From: Trifolium pratense
Lineage: Eukaryota > Streptophyta > Magnoliopsida > Fabales > Fabaceae
Direction: 5' to 3'
Assembly: GCF_020283565.1 (NCBI RefSeq)
Contig: NC_060061.1
Coordinates: 36,679,362 to 36,743,361, forward strand
Length of the DNA stretch: 64,000 nt
In this document: positions 12,357 through 24,618 of the stretch, one piece after another
Numbering within the stretch: the stretch's first letter is position 1
Layout: each line of letters starts with the position of its first letter
Notes under the pieces: model-generated
Database searches by the model: none
The model's input: only the letters and a program-made list of their open reading frames with translations
What the model was told of the DNA's origin: nothing
Translations under genes and position numbers: made by a program

Positions 12357-13368
12357 GTACCCCACGTTAGCCACAGTTGAAGTGCTCACAAAGCCCAAAA
12401 GATTACCATTCCAAAAGGCAACTATAAATTTTATTAACACAATAGAAAACATTCAAATATTGAGCTATGGATGCAACTATTACAAGCTTCAGCACCTAAT
12501 TTACCATGGATTTAAATTCTAACTTGAATGCAACTATTCTTTTTCAAAGCCTCAAATGATCTAAAATTGAAATACAGAGAAACATGCCAACACATTTATA
12601 GGAGAAAATCACCGAATGGATCATTATACAAGCATGAATAAGAAACAAACTTTCACGATGTATCCCTTTTCAACCTCAAAGTCTAATAACAATAGTTACT
12701 CACTTTTCTTGAATCCTAGTTATATTGTCAATCGCGCTGCTTTAGGGCGCAATTGTGGAATCACGGTGCAGAGTCTGGAGTGTGGCAACAGAAGAGGGGA
12801 AGGAAAATTCGTAAAATAGGAAAACTCCGACGGATTTTAAAACAGTTTCTGACGGCTGACGGAAACTCCGATGCGTTTTCCGGCCAGTTGAGTTGAGTGC
12901 GACTCCAATTTGGTTCCGATGAAAGGACGAAGCCGAAGTGGCATGGAGAGTTTTGGAGGTTTTAATTCGTTATTAAAATTAAAATAAAAGTGGCATGGAG
13001 TTTTTTTTTTTTTATGATAAGAAAAAGTTTGTTTTTAATTATCATAAAATATTAATTAATAAAATGAAAAAAAAAATAAAGTTATTTATTTTTTCTTATG
13101 AAATCAAATATTGTAAATTTCTTTTGTCAAAAAAAAAAATATAAATTTCTTATTCATCACCAATAATGTTTCCACTATTAGTTTTTTGTACTAATTTATC
13201 ATTGTTTAATTATAACAATTATTTTTTGACTAAGGATACTTTGAGCTTATGCAAATAAAAAACTTTTAAGATGTAAATTTTTTGACTAACAAGTATTTTT
13301 GAATTTGGCTACTTCATATCATATCTCACTTGAAGCAACTTTTAAGGTGTAAATGTCTGACTCTTACA
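12357..13368. other. Intergenic DNA, no gene seen
   Basis: A GC-richer patch near 12830-12910 carries short repeats of GACGG (CTCCGACGGATTTT, CTGACGGCTGACGG). The 67-codon frame at 12616-12819 has no recognisable content. The rest is AT-rich. Confidence 0.5.
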
Positions 13369-13778
13369 GAGGGACGGATCCAGAAACTTATTGCACGGGG
13401 GGTCGAAAATAAGAACAATTATTTTGAGCCTTAAATATATTTTTTGTTAGTCATTTTGATTTTTAAATTTATCTTTCCTTTGTTAGTTTGGTCCTCAAAT
13501 ATGTTTTATGTTAGTCAGTTTGTTCAAAAATTACTAATAATAGACATATTTGAGAATATTTTGTAATTTCAATAACTTTATTTGACAATTAATATTTCAT
13601 ATATTTAAAGACCGGTATATTTTATGTTAGTCATTTATTTTTACCATAATATAATTTATAATAGTAAACAAAAGTGTTATATATAGATAATTGAGACATA
13701 ATAATATATATATTATATACATATATGAGGGGGAGGGGGGGCCTTGGCCACTGTCTGCCCCCTTTGAATCCGTCCCTG
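13369..13778. mobile_element. Non-autonomous hAT element (410 bp)
   Basis: Flanked by an exact 8-bp direct repeat, CTCTTACA, at 13361-13368 and 13779-13786. The left end reads GAGGGACGGATCCAG and the right end in reverse complement CAGGGACGGATTCAA, an inverted repeat of about 13 bp. The 8-bp duplication and the end motif are those of plant hAT elements. No coding sequence remains. Confidence 0.8.
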
Positions 13779-14073
13779 CTCTTACAAGTTAACCCCTATT
13801 TTCAGGAGGTGAGTTATCAATTTTCTGCATACTTTTAAGATATTTTCTCTCCCCACTCCTGTGAATTTTTTATACCCCAATATTCCAATTTTGCCCTTGC
13901 AGAAAAATTCGGTTCGCAAAAATTGAATTTTTACTAGTGCAAATTCAGAGTAAATTTCGGTTTTTAGAAACCGAAATTTCTTTTAGAAACCCTATTTGTT
14001 TTCAAATTTCGGTTTTAAATTCCAGTTACAATCTTCGATACCGTAAAAAAAAATTGTGAACAAATACAACATA

Positions 14074-14331
14074 CTCCCTCCGTCCCAAAATATAAGAACT
14101 AGTTGACCACTGCACGTACAAATGCATAATTTTGATTACGAATATCTTTAATTGTCCATTAGTCAAATTTATAGAAATTTGATATTTTGAAAATACTCAT
14201 CAAAACAAATCAAACAAGATCTTATATGATAATATTTACATTTATATACTTTTAAAAAAATACGGTCAAAACAAGACATGTGAATAGTGCATTTAGTCAA
14301 ATGGGGTCTTATAAAATGCGAGGGAAGGGAG
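14074..14331. mobile_element. Stowaway-type MITE (258 bp)
   Basis: Bounded by TA dinucleotides (14072-14073 and 14332-14333) with ends CTCCCTCCGTCCCAAAATAT and, inverted, CTCCCTTCCCTCGCATTTTA. This is the usual Tc1/mariner-derived Stowaway end. AT-rich with no coding potential. Confidence 0.85.
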
Positions 14332-14845
14332 TATATACTTGCAATTGTGGTCACAATCAATGTGGTAGCAAAAACGGATGTTATAAACATATACTCCACT
14401 TTTTTCACTTCACTTAGTGATCTCTCTAAATTCTACTGTTCGTGCTGCAATATAGGGAATAAACAAACTCTATCGTTAATAAAGATAAAGATGTCACGGA
14501 CCGCAGCTTATGTGATGTGGCTGCAATCCTCAATGTGCAAAAATCAAAGTTGCATAGAAATATTCAATAAGCTTCAATGAAAAAGTTTAAATGCCAAATT
14601 GCATGCTTCCTAGTTTCTTTGGTGAAGATTGCATGTTTCCTAGTAGTTATCAATAATATGGCCAAATAGTTTTAAAATGTGAACTGAACTAGTATATCAC
14701 TTCAAAGAGGTCAATTAACTAAACAAAGCAAAACTGCCAAATAAAAGAGATGAATCCAAAATATTTAAGTTAATCCTGATTGCCTGAAGTATTAAAATCC
14801 AAAAGTTTTTCTGCAAGTAATTTGAAAAAACTATAATCGGCGACA

Positions 14846-17800
14846 CTATGCAGAATTAATGGCTTCAAGTTGCCTTCGTAGTTCATCAAGGTCATCATTG
14901 TCATTGGTTGGAGCTTCGGGAGTAACTAGGTTCTGAAATTCATCCGCAGTAGGAAGTTCATGAGTGAGACCTTCAGGAAGGGCATCTGTAATAGATTTGG
15001 GGACAAGAGGTTAGTAGTTTAAATACTAATTGCAAATGAACAATAGAATTAAAACAAATGTAGAACCCTTCAACAATAAAGGTAAATGTCTCTCCACATG
15101 GTATTGTTAAGAAAAAAAACACTCACACACACAAAAGAAGCATGAACTGGCAAAATGAATGACTGCTAGAAATGTTTGCTTTTGCAATGAAGGTGCAATA
15201 CAAAAGGATCATATTGTCAACCAAGTAATTTGACTCAAGTGGTTAATGAGCTCCACCAAAGAACGAATCGTTCAGGAGAACCGGAGCTCAATTTCTAGGT
15301 GGAACAATTTTGTCAGGCTTTACTTATTTTCCGGATTACCAAGGCCCCCTCCCATGGGAACCGGATGGTTAACACCCAAAAACAAAGAGATCGTATTGCC
15401 TGAAAATTTCCATGAAGGAGCTAGGTGAAAGAAAAGTCCCCTGACCAAACCCATGTAGCTCAAAAGAAAAAAATAACCCAACAACAGGAGCTTTACAGTC
15501 AGTATCACTAATAAAAAAAACATTGACGAACTCCACCATTTCAGTTTACTTGTTGTACAGGGCAAACCCAATGAGCTTATCACTGGGAGACTTGAGAATA
15601 TAGTAAATACCTGAACTTTTGGTATTGGTACCATCAGGCTCACAGTCATCAACGACACTGAAAATTATAACATAGTCACCAGTAAATATGAAGGCTAAAA
15701 ATTGCAAGACAACAAAACTATTTGATATTAGATGTTCATCAGATTAATGATCATATTCATCACATCTGCGTAGAATATCACACAGCTCTTACGCAAAGAA
15801 AACGAAGTATATGAACAGCATAAAAAATCATTAAGCACCTTATATTCCATTCGTTATCATCGTGCAGTGGACCTTCTTCAACTGATGGTCCTTCAGCCTC
15901 CTTTTTTGCTTTTGCTGCAGCATCTCTTTCTGGCTTTGCAAGAATGTACTCTCCCTACATAACATTTATAGTTCAATAATCACACAGGATAATACGTGAC
16001 TTTAATCATAAAATCAAATGTGTGCAACGTGGGCTTGGCTAAATTCTTACCTGTCTTTTTAAACAAGCTGCATTTGAACATTGAGGGTTTGGCTTCATTT
16101 GCATAGTTGGGAAAAAATCCTTAAGAGAGTTATATCCCTGCATAAGAGAAAACAGAAATGGGATATCATCATAAGGCTATTCTATACTCAATCTTTAAAC
16201 AAAAAATGAAGGAATAATTTGCAACGCTCAACGAAAAAGAGAGTAAATGGTGTTTAAACACCAGTGCAATACTTACCAAATAAGGAGAGACTTGACCAAA
16301 ACCTAACAAGAATTTTAGTGTGTTCTGGACAAGAAGCCCAGCAACAACCCCCTGGAAAGTCAAACAAAATTTTCCAAAGTTAAAGAGACGTTAAATAAGC
16401 CACTAAAAATAATAAATACCATGTCATGCAAGTGTTTATTTAAACAGTTCAAAAATAGTAAGATTAATAGCTTCAGAACAATGTTAAATTTTAATCATAA
16501 ACGATATAGTATTATACTTTACCATGGTGGTTGGTAAAGATGCAGCACAAACCCCTTCACGCTTGAGTGTACGCTCATCAATCCCCGATGCTACAACCTA
16601 AGAGGAAAAACATAATCGTCGCCCGTTGTCCGTAAGTGGGATGTAGTAGTATGCAAGAACATATTCAGTTACATAGTTCACTAATAAAAAATTAAAATAA
16701 TATAGTCCACATATGGATGACATTCTGAAACTTGACAACATATCACTAGGTTAATTCAATCCAATCCTTTGAGGCATTCCACCTTAAATTGCGAATAATA
16801 CCCAATTTCGAATGAAAAACAGACTTACAAGAGGAGGAGCGCATGCAAAACAGGCAGTTTCGCCAGGAATAAGTAGCTGAATATGACCAGAAACGGCATC
16901 CTCGGAAACACCTGTTTGAATTTTTATCCACATGAGTTTCTTCATAAGCATATTTTTATAGAGACGTGTATAACAACCATGAAGAATTGGCAATGCATAA
17001 TGCTAGCAGAATGCACAAGTCTTTGTATTTGGTAAGTAACGCATCTTGACACAGTACCTAATACTCAATTTTTTAAAAAAAATAAATGTATATGCCAGCG
17101 AAATTTACACAAATGTATCGACTTGTCAATGTCTAGATACTTTCAAAGAGGACGAAGACCATCTGTCAAATTACAACTTCATTTACATTGTAAAATGTCT
17201 TAAAAGAATTAAGTCTATTCTAGTATAAAGAGTAAATTATATCACAAATTATTTTCACATTACTTTTCTGCACACGTGAATATAGATGGTTAAGAGCCAA
17301 TTTTAAGCATTTTATCTCTACTAAGATACAAAAATCCAAGAGTTTTATCATCACTTTCAAGATAAGAATGCTTACCCGACTCCAACCATGTCTGGCTCAG
17401 TTCATTACAAGCCTGCAGTGTGTGTGGGAAGTCGGTTACACACAGCAATCTCTTAGCAGAACTCAAAAGAAGAGAATTGAAAACTTATATTATGTTAAAT
17501 AATAAATACCTGGTTAACAGCCATTCTTGCTTCATAATTATCTACACAGCTTAAGACAAGATCTATACCGCTACCTTGTTTATCAGGACAAAATGACTTA
17601 TTTTTCAAAGATGACATAAAGGTTTCAAAACCATCAACTGTTGTGATATTCAGTGTATAGCTCTAAATGAAAAAAAAAAGAAAAAAAAAGAGGGGGAATG
17701 TATCAGCAAGGAGGAAAAAATACTAGATTCATCTTTGTAACATGATAGGCATATGGAATGAGTCACAGAGGGCACACATATTAAAAAATACTTACCTCAA

Positions 17801-19908
17801 GCACAACATCAGGGTTTATATCTGAAAGTGTTTGTACAGCTGCATCTGTCTTTGTCATACCAACCTGAAAAGCCAAAAAAACACTTTACTTCCGGAAGCT
17901 TTTATATGTAGAATATATAAAATAATGTGGTCAGCACATAAGTCTATATCAAAATTTAAAATCGTAATTCTGTGTGCAAACAATGGATAGAAAATTTATG
18001 TGAATAATTACTTATAGGACTTCTTGAATGAATTCAAAAGACATCGTGTTTGGAAATAATAAATATATACAACAAACACCACCAAAGTCTTTGCCTATTA
18101 GGGGAGATTTGTTACATAGATCAAACAACGTCATAATATCCGGTCAAGTTTTGATTGTTTGGAAATAAAAAACGCAAACAACTTTTTGCGATTGTTTGGA
18201 AATAAAAAACGCAAACAACTTTTTGCTTTTGCAAAGAAAAAAAAATGTAAGCCACAACCACACACAAGTCTTTGCCCACCCATTAAGTGAGATCGGTTAC
18301 ATAAATCAAACGACACAATCATATCCGTTCATATCTTGAAGACAATAAAGTGAAGATTTGGGTACTCACTTGATCAGGACGAAAGAAGAGCCTATTCATG
18401 TTTGCAAGTTCCACTTTGTCATAATCATACAACAAAAGCCGCCCAATACCACATCTTGTCAGCATCTCAGCAGCTACACTTCCTACACCACCTATTCCCT
18501 GTGATTACATAAGAATTGCCAGACCGTGAGAACTTATTACCAAAATATGGAACAAAAACCTAAAGAATTTGCAGAAAATTATAAAATAGTCAGAACTGCA
18601 TATTCTACTAGTTTTTTAAAAAACACTGATCCATTTTCTATGTTTATGACCAAAAGGATAAATGAAGAATTTTAGATATTTCATAAACTACTATTGAGGC
18701 CTTAAACTCTTCGTACAAATTATCTTGATATTTTGCGTATTGCACTCCTTGCTCTGAGTATTAAATCTCAGTTGAAGTGGGCATGAAGTGGTTTAAGGAC
18801 TATAAATCCATGCACAGCTTGATATGATTATATCTCTTTCATCAAATGTGGGAAATGAATAGTCAAACCTATATAAGTATAAATATGACTAGAACATCCA
18901 CCAACCATACAAACACAAGTTTGACTAAGGATACTGTATTTATACGGGGTACCCTCGGATACCAAACTGGGATTCGGTTCTTGTCATTGCCAATGCCAAC
19001 AAAGTCTTCTCCGTCCATTATATCATAATGGAAATATGATATCGCATCGATGATTAACAAATACAAAGTAACAAACAAATTTACATGTCCACAGCTCCAA
19101 TAGCGTATAATTCTAATTTCATTTCAATAAAAATCATCATAAAAAAACAAGATTAAGACTAATGTTGCTCATGACAAGTTGTCTCACAGACTCGAAATTC
19201 AATTTCTTCAATCATAGAATTTTCTTTCCAAGATTAAACTTTAAAAGAAATGAGTAATTAGATATTATGCTTGCATCAGTGTGAGTCAGCCGTCTATTAA
19301 CATGCACATCATATCACATATATTATTATACTATACGGAAGCAAGTAAAGGTACGAGAGGAGATTAGTACAGACAACTATGGCAATGGAGAAATTCCGTA
19401 TCCGCTCATAATTCTCCACAATTCCCATTCTCTGAAGCGCCATAAGCCGACTGTACGGATTGCTGTCAACAACCTCAGCACTCATATCCTACTCAACACA
19501 ATAACAATTGTTCAATTCAGTAAAACTCCAACACTAGAAATGCATCAAATCAAATAATTGCCAACACACAAATGCTCAACCACAAGCACAAGCACAAGCA
19601 CAAAGCAATTACCTTAACTTTCGTCCGGCGAACAGGTTCAGCCCTAACAAGATCAGCAATATGCTCAACGCGTGATTGAATCTTCAAACCAAAACATATA
19701 AATCAAATCAGATTAATGTCATTATCATAATTGATCAATTTTTATTGAATCATTCAAAAAATTGCATGGAGAATTCGATAAAATGATAATTGAGAAAAAC
19801 AAGATACATGAGAATTACCTTATGGAATGCATCACGAAGAGATGGATCTGGAAGGGATTGATTGAGAGATTGAAGATCGGCGATCAAGTTATTGAGCTCG
19901 ATCTCCAT
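14846..19908 (-). CDS. UBA5: UFM1-activating E1 enzyme (UBA5)
   Basis: Adenylates the ubiquitin-like modifier UFM1 and carries it as a thioester to UFC1. Fourteen exons: 19908-19819, 19681-19613, 19488-19375, 18498-18370, 17864-17796, 17662-17510, 17412-17376, 16911-16829, 16597-16523, 16351-16277, 16137-16051, 15954-15839, 15657-15611 and 14985-14846. All keep frame and give 427 residues, near the family length. Visible: ATP loop GIGGVGS (from G92), [17 protein letters not shown], structural zinc cysteines in CFAC (C241, C244) and C318/C323, and the catalytic Cys in [12 protein letters not shown] (C265). A DNEWNI motif (W363) matches the UFM1-interacting/LIR segment of animal UBA5, and the C-terminal [12 protein letters not shown] helix matches the UFC1-binding tail. 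The donor after exon 3 is GTCTGT, weaker than the others. Intron 13 holds a SINE. Confidence 0.96.
15229..15370 (+). repeat. tRNA-derived SINE, copy 2, in UBA5 intron 13
   Basis: Plus-strand A-box-like GACTCAAGTGGTTAATGAGC, then GAACGAATCGTTCAGGAGAA and a decayed B-box, then AGGTGGAACAATTTTGTC and GGATTACCAAGGCC. Same module order as the copy at 12185-12356 but diverged. It lies within an intron, opposite to the gene's strand. Confidence 0.6.
18153..18226. repeat. Exact 37-bp tandem duplication in UBA5 intron 4
   Basis: The unit starting GATTGTTTGGAAATAAAAAA and ending CTTTTTGC occurs at 18153 and again at 18190 with no change. Flanking stretches around 18088-18150 and 18270-18340 (GTCTTTGCC ... 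GTTACATA.ATCAAAC) are a second, diverged duplication. Confidence 0.85.
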
Positions 19909-20127
19909 CTCTCAGAATCTTCTTTGGAATCTCAGATAACTTGAATGTGGAATTTGAGCAAGACGAAATGCTGAATTGAAACTGTAGTTGAAAACTGAAC
20001 TGGGAAATGGTTGCACTGTGTTTCTGTGTAGTGTATCTTTTTCCCTCGCGTTACTAAACGGCAAATTACGTTAATTCGATTACGGGCCGGGCCGATTCTT
20101 AATGGGCCACTTTGGACTATTTGACAT

Positions 20128-21279
20128 CTAGATTGCTTTTTGCGCCCCCCGTGTTCCTCTTAAACCCTCAAAAATTCCAAAATAACCTTGAATTTGGGGG
20201 GTTCTGGATGATTTGGATTCTAGAATCCAAAATACATTAGATGTGGGTCGTGGGATCCGAAACAAGCCAAATATATGGTTTTTGCAAGGAAAAATTGTGT
20301 TCGGACGTTGGTTTGGATCCTACCATCCGAAACAAATTAGGTTTGGATCCTGCGAACCGAAATGGACAAGCAAATTACAGGTTTGGATTGTGTAGTCCAA
20401 AATCATGTTTTCTGCAGGAAATATTTACAGGTTAAAGGCCAACATTATGCAGGTTCGGAATTTGCTCTTTTGCACTAAATTAAAAGTTAAAAATATCCAT
20501 TATCCTTACATACGATAACTTCAAACATAATCAAATAAATTACAACTTCAAACTTAAAAACAATACAAGCGAACCTATAAGAAAATTACAACTTATGACG
20601 GGTTCAACTACATTAGGTTGTGCAATGTCGGGTTCATCGATGTGCGGTTTCATTTCAAACGGAGGTTCGACCATCCCAAACCCTACCTATAACAACAAAT
20701 TACAAAATTTTAAAAAAAATTGCCCAGTTTGGCATGTAGGATCCGAAATGGTTTCGGATTGTGTGATCCAAAGGCGACTAGATCATTAAACCATGAAAAT
20801 TGAAAAAAAATAACAGTTTAAAGCGCATATTACCTCTTGTATGACTCCGGCTGAGTATTGCGACCCTCTTTGAGTGAATAAATGTTGCTTTCAAGCCTCT
20901 GATACGCCAAAAAAATCGCCCTAGTTCTGACGCTCTCGATTGAGTGTCCAAGTGGTTCTGAAAGTACAACCTCTGTCACATAGGCTATATAGACTGTATT
21001 CGGATCCTACGAACCGAATGTCAGCATTTCCGGTTGGCACAATCCGAAACAATGCAAAAATTAAGAAAGCAAGGCATTTCGGATTGTACAGTCCAAACCC
21101 ATGTTTTCTTGGGCAAAACATCACGTACAAGCCAGTCAATTGCTTGTTTAAACTGGTTTCGAATTGTATGGTCCATAACAAACAAGTTTCGGATTCTAGA
21201 ATCCGAATGCATTTAAAGGGCTAAAATGGTCACGTTGAGGGGCTTAGAGGAAACTATAGGGGCCAAAAAAGCAATCTTC
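20128..21279. mobile_element. MULE-like non-autonomous element (1,152 bp)
   Basis: Flanked by an exact 9-bp direct repeat ATTTGACAT (20119-20127 and 21280-21288), the size made by Mutator-like transposases. Termini are imperfect inverted repeats of about 45 bp: left CTAGATTGCTTTTTGCGCC, right (inverted) GAAGATTGCTTTTTTGGCC, both continuing into a CCTCT.A..CCCTCAA block. Several short frames overlap here but they only reflect the repeated units and encode no known domain. The interior holds the palindrome series listed separately. Confidence 0.8.
20212..21207. repeat. Series of about twelve 20-bp near-palindromes inside the MULE-like element
   Basis: Units have the form TTTCGGAT-(about 6)-ATCCGAAA with scattered changes. 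The first (20212-20231, TTTGGATTCTAGAATCCAAA) and last (21188-21207, TTCGGATTCTAGAATCCGAA) are perfect 20-bp palindromes with the same TTCTAGAA core. Others lie near 20243, 20312, 20342, 20382, 20728, 20752, 20999, 21027, 21077 and 21157. Spacing is irregular, with one 330-bp gap. Confidence 0.85.
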
Positions 21280-21317
21280 ATTTGACATGGGCCCTTTTTG
21301 TTGTGCGCAACTACCAA

Positions 21318-21473
21318 GATAGTTGCTCTTCGTCTCCTCTAAATTGCCCGCACTAGAAAACATACTATTGAAAGATATCATCTGGTAAGATTTGCACTAT
21401 CGGAAGATATCTCCCAATAGATATGGTGACATGGGAGATTCTGATCAATTTAGGGGGATGAAGAGCAACCATC
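21318..21473. repeat. Short inverted-repeat element (156 bp)
   Basis: The left arm GATAGTTGCTCTTCGTCTCC and the right arm (inverted) GATGGTTGCTCTTCATCCCC each continue into CTAAATTG, about 29 bp with four mismatches. It is probably a small MITE. It begins 30 bases right of the MULE-like element's target duplication. Confidence 0.6.
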
Positions 21474-23949
21474 AACTACTTATCAGGACAATTTAAGTCC
21501 ATTTGAAAAATGGATCACTCCCTTAGAAGAGCTATAATATATTATTAATGAATGTATTATTTAGTTGACAGGATAGATAAAAATAATAGGCTTTTTTACA
21601 CTATTCTTTGACAATTTTTGGGTATTTATAAAGAAAAAAATAACTATATCACTTAATACCATGTATATTATATTGATTAACCCATTTAGAACCCAACCCA
21701 TATTACCCCATAAAAAATGGGTGCAACTTTTACAAAGAAGAAAAATTATATTAAAATTTAGGCGAACATTAACGAATATACTTACAAATTATTGGGAGTG
21801 GATTACCTGCAGTGACATTACCATCCAGTTTAATCACAGCCCTACAAAAAAATAGAGAGGGAAAAAAGTTGAAGAAAGAGATGATGGTTGATGGCTCAGA
21901 TTAAAACATGAGGGTATTCCGTGAAAATTCTACTTGAGGTGATCCATTCCCCAAATTATTCAACAATGAAGTTTTTATCACAATCAATTTTTATATTATC
22001 TTCTTTCAAGATTAACGACGGAACTTCAACTCAAAATATCTTAATTCAAGGTTGTAGTTTTACTACTAGAACAAACTTTAGAGTAAATTTTACAATTTTT
22101 ATTTATGGTGTCAATCTATCAGTCCATCACATTAAAAAAAAGGGTGTGTACTTCCATATGATAGTATGGTACATATATAATTGTAAATGTACATACAAAT
22201 GCAATAGGCTGTGTAGATAAAAATACAGCAGAAATGAACCGCAGAATGAGGAGTAGGTGGTGGGCACAGCAAAGTGAGGAATTGGAGCCAGCCATACCCC
22301 ATCTTATGTAACGTACCCAAATCTTACAAGAACAAGTATCGACCATTTTTATTTGGTTGGTATGACATAATATCTTTTTCCCCATCTTAATTTCCTCTTA
22401 GAAAAAAATAGATATGTACTCGACAACTTTCAATCTTATCCCCCATACATATATTGCAGTCCACATCAATGATGGTTAATTAATTTGCTCTATTATAAGA
22501 TTCAAAAGTTGAATTCCAATTGCTAGAGAAGAACACGACTTAGTTACTCATTATCTCTTGTGTCTTACAAATTTATCAAAATATTTTCATCCGATATTTA
22601 GGTGGTGGACACCGCCAATAAACATGAACGACAATTTTATAACATCCGCTAATTAAATAACAAAGAAGTAAAATTGAAAATACGTGGAACGCATGAGAAA
22701 TCAGGAAGATGGCTAAAATAAGTGTCAATCAATAATATTATTTGTACCATGAATATGGTCCACGAAGCAATTTTCAAGGGAAAGAAAATAATTGATCATT
22801 CATACGCTACCCAACCCATCTCCCTCCATTTTCTTTCTTGTCAATTTTTGTATTAAAATTCAACTCTACTTATAATAGTATCTCAGAAGTTTATGTATCT
22901 TTATCTTTATTATTATATTATTATAGTATTATATTCAATTCAATCTGCACAATAACCACATATTTTTAGTGGGGGCTTGCATCACCCGCTGAAATATTTA
23001 TCCATTTCTTTATGTTAATTAGGCACTTGAATACTATAATTTTCGTAGTATTCATTATGAAGATGTTGAAATTTCATTTAAACCGTGCACAAAATTGTAA
23101 TAAGAGTGTGTTTAGATTAGATTATAACAACAATATATTTAGAATACCTCCGGACTCTTGTCAAAAAACTTATATTTTAAGGAGTTAGTTTAGGGTAAAA
23201 TGAGATTTTTGTTTTAAACTTATATTTTAAAGGTTAGTTTAGGGGGAAAAATTGAGTTTTCTTTTTTTTACTATTTATATATTATGTTACATGTGAAATT
23301 TTGTTTAAGCTCTATAATTTTTTTGACTCCGTGACTGTATGTTGAAATTGTTTTAAACATTTTCCAAACTTCAGTCTTATAAAATGTAAGAAATTTTTAG
23401 TTATTTTCTCTATCTTATAAATTCTTAGAAAAATTATTAATGCTGATTAAAAAAAACTATTTTACTCTATTATTAATAGAGGTATGTACTCTAAACTTCT
23501 TTTAAGGAAGCGTAGTGTAAAATTAAGAATGTTTGTATATCACTTTCAAATTTATGATGATGGACACTAATTTATTTTGGCCATATCTAATATTGGAAAC
23601 ATGCATATGGCCACATTGGATGAGTGGGATATTGAACAACGATCAGGTTAAGGATTGGATTTTTGGAAAATTTCTGGATTTTTGGATTTGGAGCTACGGA
23701 TGATTGTGATTCTGTGAATAAAATTGGAAGTGATATTTACGCAAGCACAACTCCTATTATAGATATATATATTACTTGCACAATTTCAACTATCGCCCTT
23801 CATTGTTTTATGGAAAAGGTTATTCGTACCATTTTAAAGTAATGATATCTTGTAAATTATTAGTAAAAACATCTTATAAGGGTAGTTATTAGAGATATTG
23901 AATGATTAAAGTTTGAATCTCATATTTCTCACTTTTTGAATGGGTTAAA
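21474..23949. other. Intergenic DNA, no gene seen
   Basis: AT-rich throughout. Frames of 60-99 codons (for example 21921-22220 and 22119-22385 on the other strand) lack recognisable motifs and overlap each other antisense. A repeated phrase, CTTATATTTTAA..GTTAGTTTAGG, occurs twice around 23168-23235. Confidence 0.5.
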
Positions 23950-24179
23950 CGGTGGCGGATCTAGAAATTTTAGGTGGTGAGGGCTAGAAAATCGTATCTA
24001 TATTTTTTTCGATAACAAACAATTTGTATTATACATCATCAATATGAAACTCAATACCATTCCATCCAACAACTTGTCATGTTTGAACCTATCTTAACTC
24101 GTTCACAAGTATAGTGACAAAAAAAAACTACACAATTATAGTGATAAAAAAACTCAAAATACATAAAAGCTTAAATAAA

Positions 24180-24389
24180 TTACAATTGTCCTTTACGTGA
24201 CTTCATATTTTGAAAATGTTCGATGATTTTTTCAATATCAACATTATCAAATATGTCATTCTCTATATATGTAACTAAGCGGCTATCATTCAATCACTCA
24301 TCTCTCATACGATTGCGCAATCCATTCTTCACCTATTTCACGGCAGAGAAAAATCTTTCAACAGCCATAGGCAAAATCAAAACTAACTT
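24180..24389 (-). pseudogene. C-terminal remnant of a hAT transposase (zinc-finger MYM-type 1-like)
   Basis: Minus-strand translation gives LVLILPMAVERFFSAVK, a stop, VKNGLRNRMRDE, a second stop, then LVTYIENDIFDNV and IIEHFQNMKSRKGQL ending at a natural stop. This is the dimerisation region of the domesticated and active hAT families often labelled zinc finger MYM-type protein 1-like. Two in-frame stops and the missing N-terminus mean it is dead. Confidence 0.85.
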
Positions 24390-24502
24390 CAGAAGTAAAT
24401 ATATCATTGGATATACAAAAATAAATTTTTGAACACCCTATTAATATAAACCAAAGATAAATTTTTGGTGAGTGGTTAATGGGACTAGTCATGGGGCTTA
24501 AA

Positions 24503-24618
24503 TAAAATATATTAGTCATGAGACGGTTTTAATGGGACTACTACTATCAAAGGAAAAAAATAAAATATATTAGTCATGAGACGGTTTTAATGGGACTACT
24601 ACTATCAAAGGAAAAAAA
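24503..24618. repeat. 58-bp tandem duplication within the hAT relic
   Basis: TAAAATATATTAGTCATGAG begins at 24503 and again at 24561. The two copies, which include GACGGTTTTAATGGGACTAC, are nearly identical, so the duplication is recent compared with the decay of the transposase. Confidence 0.85.

Noticed and set aside
11627..12380. Plus-strand frames across the TTL start and SINE
   Set aside because: Antisense to TTL exon 1 and to a repeat; no domain content.
14846..19908. Generic SUMO or NEDD8 E1 subunit
   Set aside because: [12 protein letters not shown] catalytic segment, short length, lack of a ubiquitin-fold domain and the UFM1-interacting tail identify UBA5.
20213..21224. Many 60-94-codon frames on both strands
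   Set aside because: They repeat short phrases because of the palindromic units; they are not proteins.
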